From the NCBI RefSeq assembly GCF_000718635.1, contig NZ_JOBF01000009.1, positions 1-64,000 on the forward strand: a DNA stretch of 64,000 nucleotides, given 5' to 3'. Below, one piece after another: positions 61,142-64,000 of this stretch. Every line of letters starts with the position of its first letter. The stretch's first letter is position 1. Source of the stretch: Streptomyces varsoviensis (GTDB taxonomy: Bacteria > Actinomycetota > Actinomycetes > Streptomycetales > Streptomycetaceae). Below the pieces are notes generated by a model that worked only from the letters and a program-made list of their open reading frames with translations, was not told the DNA's origin and ran no database searches. Position numbers and translations under genes: made by a program.

Positions 61142-61678
61142 ATGTCGAATGAAGCACTTGGCCCCATGGAACGTCTCTTGGCCGAGCGAGCCTGCGAGCG
61201 GCTGATCGTCGAGTTCGTCCGCCGCCTCGACCTGGGAGACCCGAGCAGCGTCGCGGACCTGTTCACGCCCGACGGGGTGTGGGAGTGGCCGTACGGCGAC
61301 CGCCGGGTGGCGGGGCGCGAGGCGCTCCGGGACTACTTCGGTTCGCGGCCGGGGGACCGGCTGTCCCGCCGCATGTCCACGAACATCCTGATCACGGTGG
61401 TGTCCCCGGTGGCCGCTACCGCCACCTCCTACTTCGCCACGTATCGGGTCGACGGCTATACGGAGGGCATGGTGCCGCCGAGGCTCCCCGCGAACGTGGG
61501 CCACTACGAGGACACGTTCCGGAAGGTCGAGGACGCCTGGCTGCTGAGCCACCGCGTCACACATCTGCCCTTCGGGGGAGAGACGGCGCGGCTCGGCGAG
61601 GGGACGGCGCGGCTCGACGAGGGTACGGCGCGGGCCGGCGGGGAGGCGGCGCGGCTCGGGCGTCCCGCGCAGTTCTGA
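61142..61678 (+). CDS. SnoaL/NTF2-like protein
   Basis: A 178-residue protein with a SnoaL_4-type cone fold. Helix VEFVRRLDLGDPSSVADLFT, strand VWEWPYGDRRVAGREALRDY, later strands TATSYFATYRVDGYT and VGHYEDTFRKVEDAWLLSHR. Such domains are cyclases, dehydratases or binding proteins; the substrate is unknown. ATG 61142 is one of two adjacent starts (61139). The last ~30 residues repeat (ETARLGEGTARLDEGTARA) and come from 21-bp DNA repeats, and the stop codon itself lies in a 32-bp tandem duplication. The normal domain ends before this tail. Confidence 0.85.
   Translation: MSNEALGPMERLLAERACERLIVEFVRRLDLGDPSSVADLFTPDGVWEWPYGDRRVAGREALRDYFGSRPGDRLSRRMSTNILITVVSPVAATATSYFATYRVDGYTEGMVPPRLPANVGHYEDTFRKVEDAWLLSHRVTHLPFGGETARLGEGTARLDEGTARAGGEAARLGRPAQF
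61583..61645 (+). repeat. 21-bp tandem repeat x3 in SnoaL tail
   Basis: Three ACGGCGCGGCTCGGCGAGGG-type units follow at 61583, 61604 and 61625, with a partial fourth. They encode the 7-residue repeat (Thr-Ala-Arg-Leu-Gly/Asp-Glu-Gly) at the C-terminus. Confidence 0.85.
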
Positions 61679-61730
61679 CCGCCGGGCCCGCGGCCTCGGC
61701 GCAGTTCTGACCGTCGGGTCCGCGGCCTCG
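61667..61730 (+). repeat. 32-bp tandem duplication including stop codon
   Basis: GCGCAGTTCTGACC begins both copies, at 61667 and 61699, with only two base changes over 32 bases. The TGA of the SnoaL gene is in the first copy and is repeated in the second. Confidence 0.87.
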
Positions 61731-61823
61731 CTCGCCGCCTCGCCCCGGCCACCCGCCACGCCATCGCCTCCGCGCTCCGGGACACGGGCCGCGACGGTGA
61801 GTGAGCCCGGGGCGCACGTACGC

Positions 61824-61856
61824 CCGTACGACCGGCCGCCCCGTACGACCGGCCGC
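61824..61856. repeat. Short direct repeat CCGTACGACCGGCCGC
   Basis: Two identical 16-bp copies at 61824 and 61841 are one base apart, in the 284-base gap between the SnoaL gene and the DUF397 gene. No gene is seen there. Confidence 0.75.
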
Positions 61857-61962
61857 GCGGCGGCCCGGCACCGCCCAGGCCGCCCCACTGCCCTCGGGCG
61901 GATGATTACCTGCGTGGTCCGGTACGTCATCGACCCCGCGAAGACCGAGCCCTTCGAAGGCT

Positions 61963-62166
61963 TCAGCCGTCGCCCTTCAGCCTCGCTATGAACGGCCCCC
62001 ACGCCGCCGCCCCGAAGACGAGAACTGGCCCGGAGGGGCTCTTGCTGTCTCGTACGGGCACGACCCCTCGCGCGCCCTCGCCGACCTCCACGCACTGGCC
62101 GTTGCCGCTGCTGTAGCTGCTCGTGCGCCATGTCACTTCCGACACGTCGTACTTCATGCGAAACAC
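61963..62166 (-). CDS. DUF397 small protein, second copy
   Basis: A 67-residue DUF397 protein with WRTSSYSSGNGQCVEVGEG, VPVRDSKSPSGPVLVFGAAA and W..FI..LK, parallel to the one at 1715-1930. It follows the HTH gene by 8 bases on the same strand. GTG 62166 has GAGG 6 bases upstream; ATG 62157 is the alternative. It is the likely partner or antagonist of the HTH product. Confidence 0.92.
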   Translation of the reverse strand: MFRMKYDVSEVTWRTSSYSSGNGQCVEVGEGARGVVPVRDSKSPSGPVLVFGAAAWGPFIARLKGDG

Positions 62167-62174
62167 CCGCTTCC

Positions 62175-63038
62175 TCAGACTCGCGCCTCTGCAACCTTAA
62201 CCAGCAGGTCAGCACTCTCATTCGGGGCCAAGGCGATGGCCTGAAGATGCTCGAACATCGACTTGTAACGGCGCATCTCCGCCTCGGACTCCAGGAAGAG
62301 ATCGCCGGCTGGTGTGTCCACGTAGACGAGCTCCGGATCTGTGGCATCCGGAAAGTCCATGTGCACAAAACCACCCGGCATTCCGGCGTGCGCCCCCTTG
62401 TCGAAAGGGATCACTTGGAACGTGATGTTCGGCGCGTCCATGAGCTTGAGCAGGTGCTGCGCCTGTTCTCCCATGACGGCACGGCCACCGACCACTCGGC
62501 GGATGGCGGCCTCGTCCACGATCGCCCAAAGTTGCAGGGGGAGCCTCTTGGTGAGCAGCACCTGCCGCTCCATGCGTGCCTGGACCCGTTGGTCGACCTC
62601 CTTCTGGCTGGCCTTCGGCAGCACACCCTTGATCACCGCCCGGGCGTAAGCCTCGGTCTGTGCCAGGCCAGGAACGAAAAGGGACTCGTAGTTGCGCACT
62701 GTGCGCGCTTCGGACTCGAATCCGATATATGCGGTGTACTCCTCGGGCAACTCCGAGTGGTACGGACGTAGCCAGCCCTGATCATTGGCTCCGCGGTGGG
62801 CCGCCAGCAGATCTTCTCGTTGCTCTTCGGACGCTTCGTAAAGGTCCAGAAGGGCCAGGAGCGTTCGCTTCTGCGGCCGAGCCCGTGCGTGCTCGACGCG
62901 GTAGATCGTCGCCTCGTTGATGCTGGTCCGCGCCGCGACCTCTTCCCGCGTCAGTCCGGCGTCCGCCCGGAGTCGGCTCATGCCCGCGGCCAGGCGACGC
63001 AACCGGACCGTGGGCGGGCGCTGTTGCTTGTCCGACAT
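62175..63038 (-). CDS. WhiJ-like XRE regulator (HTH + DUF5753), second copy
   Basis: A 287-residue regulator with HTH (about residues 15-65: SRLRADAGLTREEVAARTSI, NEATIYRVEHARARPQKRTL) and a DUF5753 domain (SLFVPGLAQTEAYARAVIKG, QLWAIVDEAAIRRVVGG, ITFQVIPFDKGAHAGMPGGF). The ATG at 63038 follows AAGGGA. It lies divergent from an RsbW-like ATPase gene and just before a DUF397 gene, the full arrangement known from whiJ-type modules. Its role in development or secondary metabolism is inferred from the family. Confidence 0.93.
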   Translation of the reverse strand: MSDKQQRPPTVRLRRLAAGMSRLRADAGLTREEVAARTSINEATIYRVEHARARPQKRTLLALLDLYEASEEQREDLLAAHRGANDQGWLRPYHSELPEEYTAYIGFESEARTVRNYESLFVPGLAQTEAYARAVIKGVLPKASQKEVDQRVQARMERQVLLTKRLPLQLWAIVDEAAIRRVVGGRAVMGEQAQHLLKLMDAPNITFQVIPFDKGAHAGMPGGFVHMDFPDATDPELVYVDTPAGDLFLESEAEMRRYKSMFEHLQAIALAPNESADLLVKVAEARV

Positions 63039-63247
63039 GGTGCGTCCCTTCGCTGTCTCGGTAGTACCCGTGAGTGTGGGTGACCACCACGTCGCCGCTC
63101 AACCTACCTCTAATGCATGGTCGTACTTTGCAAGGCTTGCATTCTCCTTACGTGCGAGAGCATGCTGGGCGCGCAAGTCACTCACCGTTGCCAGTCGTCA
63201 CGGTTGGGTGATCGTGGTGCTCCGTCCTGCGCTCCGAGGGGATAGCT

Positions 63248-63724
63248 ATGTCCGCACGCGCCCGATCAGTAGCAGAGCAAGCAACGCCCAAATGTCCGCG
63301 CGAAGTTGAGTACCGACTCGCTCCGGATCGAAGGAGCGCCGGGCTGGCTCGCGCGGCGCTACGGGGGCAACTCGCGGAGTGGAGCATCCACGGAGAAGTC
63401 GCCGCAGTGGCCGAACTGTCGCTGTCCGAACTCGTCGCCAACGCCGTGGAGGCAGAGGCGGAGGCGGAGGCAGCGGCAGCGGCAGGGGCGGCGGAGGAAG
63501 AGCCGGGCGCAGGCCAGGACGTCGGCGTCCGGTTCGCGCTGGGGCCGGGGCGATTGCTGGTGGCGGCGGTGGACGGCGGTGGCGGGTGGCCGGTGCCGAA
63601 TCGGGCGCGAGAGGACGACGAGTGCGGGCGTGGCTTGGCGGTGGTGGGCGCGTTGGCCGACGCGTGGGGCGTCACGGTGGACGCCGCCGGAAAGACGGTC
63701 TGGGCGGAGCTGGCGGTGCTGTGA
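63248..63724 (+). CDS. RsbW-like ATPase with Glu/Ala insert
   Basis: A 158-residue HATPase_c_2 protein, the third member of the WhiJ-like module. N-box SLSELVANAVEAEAEAEAAA and G-box EDDECGRGLAVVGALADAWG are present. Right after the N-box, where relatives have a short RHG-type turn, comes a Glu/Ala run of about 20 residues encoded by GAGGCG and GCAGCG repeats. The ATP-lid region is therefore altered, and binding or kinase activity may be affected. The start at 63248 is by domain fit; the gap to the HTH gene (63039-63247) must hold both promoters. Confidence 0.88.
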   Translation: MSARARSVAEQATPKCPREVEYRLAPDRRSAGLARAALRGQLAEWSIHGEVAAVAELSLSELVANAVEAEAEAEAAAAAGAAEEEPGAGQDVGVRFALGPGRLLVAAVDGGGGWPVPNRAREDDECGRGLAVVGALADAWGVTVDAAGKTVWAELAVL

Positions 63725-63728
63725 TCGG

Positions 63729-64000
63729 GTGGGTGCCGCCCACCCCCGGCCCAGGCGTGAGATTCGCGTGCTGGCGGTGGCGTACAACCCCAACGGCTGG
63801 GCCACTTCACTCGGTTGCGCCGTGGTGGACTCGCCGAGGCTGGCGATGCGGTGCGTACTGAAGCGGGTCACGGATGTGGCGGACCAGTGGTACGCGGGGC
63901 CGGGGGGCCCGAGCTGGGCGTTGGAGATGGATTCGTTCGAGTACGAGCAGGGGCTCGACCAGTTGGCGGCCGGGCGGGCGTATGTCTTCGAGGTCTCGGA
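63729..64000 (+). CDS. Conserved hypothetical protein, cut by window edge
   Basis: An open frame runs to the end of the window, reading VLAVAYNPNGWATSLGCAVV, VADQWYAGPGGPSWALEMDS and VFEVS. It has typical GC-rich third codon positions, so it is a real gene whose end is outside. The start may be GTG 63729 (4 bases after the ATPase stop) or GTG 63768. It is probably in an operon with the ATPase gene. No family name is recognised. Confidence 0.65.
   Translation, partial: MGAAHPRPRREIRVLAVAYNPNGWATSLGCAVVDSPRLAMRCVLKRVTDVADQWYAGPGGPSWALEMDSFEYEQGLDQLAAGRAYVFEVS

Noticed and set aside
61557..61871. Minus-strand frame opposite the SnoaL tail and following repeats.
   Set aside because: Arg/Pro/Gly-rich shadow translation across tandem repeats with no domain.

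Overview
The window is high-GC actinobacterial DNA, almost certainly from a Streptomyces chromosome. Supporting signs are codons ending almost always in G or C, frequent GTG starts, GGAGG-type ribosome sites, WhiJ-like HTH/DUF397 gene pairs, the GlgE glycogen/trehalose locus and a CabC-type EF-hand gene. From memory, the gene order resembles the S. coelicolor region around SCO5440-SCO5464, but with several insertions. No rRNA, tRNA, CRISPR array, transposase, integrase or plasmid/phage gene was recognised.

Layout. (1) 0.2-1.9 kb: a small unknown gene and a WhiJ-like regulator/DUF397 pair. (2) 2-19 kb: alpha-glucan metabolism. glgE-treS and pep2-glgB lie on the minus strand and glgP is divergent on the plus strand. 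The expected glgE-treS-pep2-glgB operon is split by a 3-4 kb block (YczE-like membrane protein, two TetR regulators, FAD monooxygenase), and a subtilase sits between glgE and glgP. (3) 19.2-23.1 kb: a compact operon with a SAV_915-like protein, a 100-aa helical protein and a WXG protein with a glycine-rich hydrophobic C-terminus, accompanied by three paralogous small membrane proteins. It resembles a type VII secretion effector/partner/immunity cassette. (4) 23.1-25.6 kb: an HTH-TPR regulator and an orphan NarL-type response regulator. (5) 25.7-31.9 kb: three tandem thermolysin-family (M4) proteases. (6) 32.4-38.0 kb: a DinB protein, a STAND (NB-ARC) ATPase with 13 TPR-like repeats and a collagen-like Gly-X-Y linker plus its small partner, and a methyltransferase. 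(7) 38-44.2 kb: redox and hydrolase genes with two TetR regulators. Palindromic operators are visible: four 19-bp sites around one TetR gene and two sites beside the other. (8) 44.3-54.4 kb: a heterodimeric ABC exporter, glgX, two L,D-transpeptidases and an enoyl-CoA hydratase. (9) 54.6-64 kb: two RsbW-like ATPases, a Tat-exported amidase, cabC, a photolyase, an SDR/DUF2867 protein, small secreted and SnoaL-like proteins, a second WhiJ-like/DUF397 pair, and a gene cut by the window edge.

How the genes work together. TreS, Pep2, GlgE and GlgB convert trehalose through maltose and maltose-1-phosphate into branched alpha-glucan. GlgP and GlgX break it down again, so the full cycle is present. 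A second theme is repeat-driven change. Tandem DNA repeats have produced in-frame low-complexity inserts in several otherwise ordinary proteins (the STAND ATPase, old yellow enzyme, FAD monooxygenase and an RsbW-like ATPase). Two genes end inside tandem repeats that contain their stop codons.
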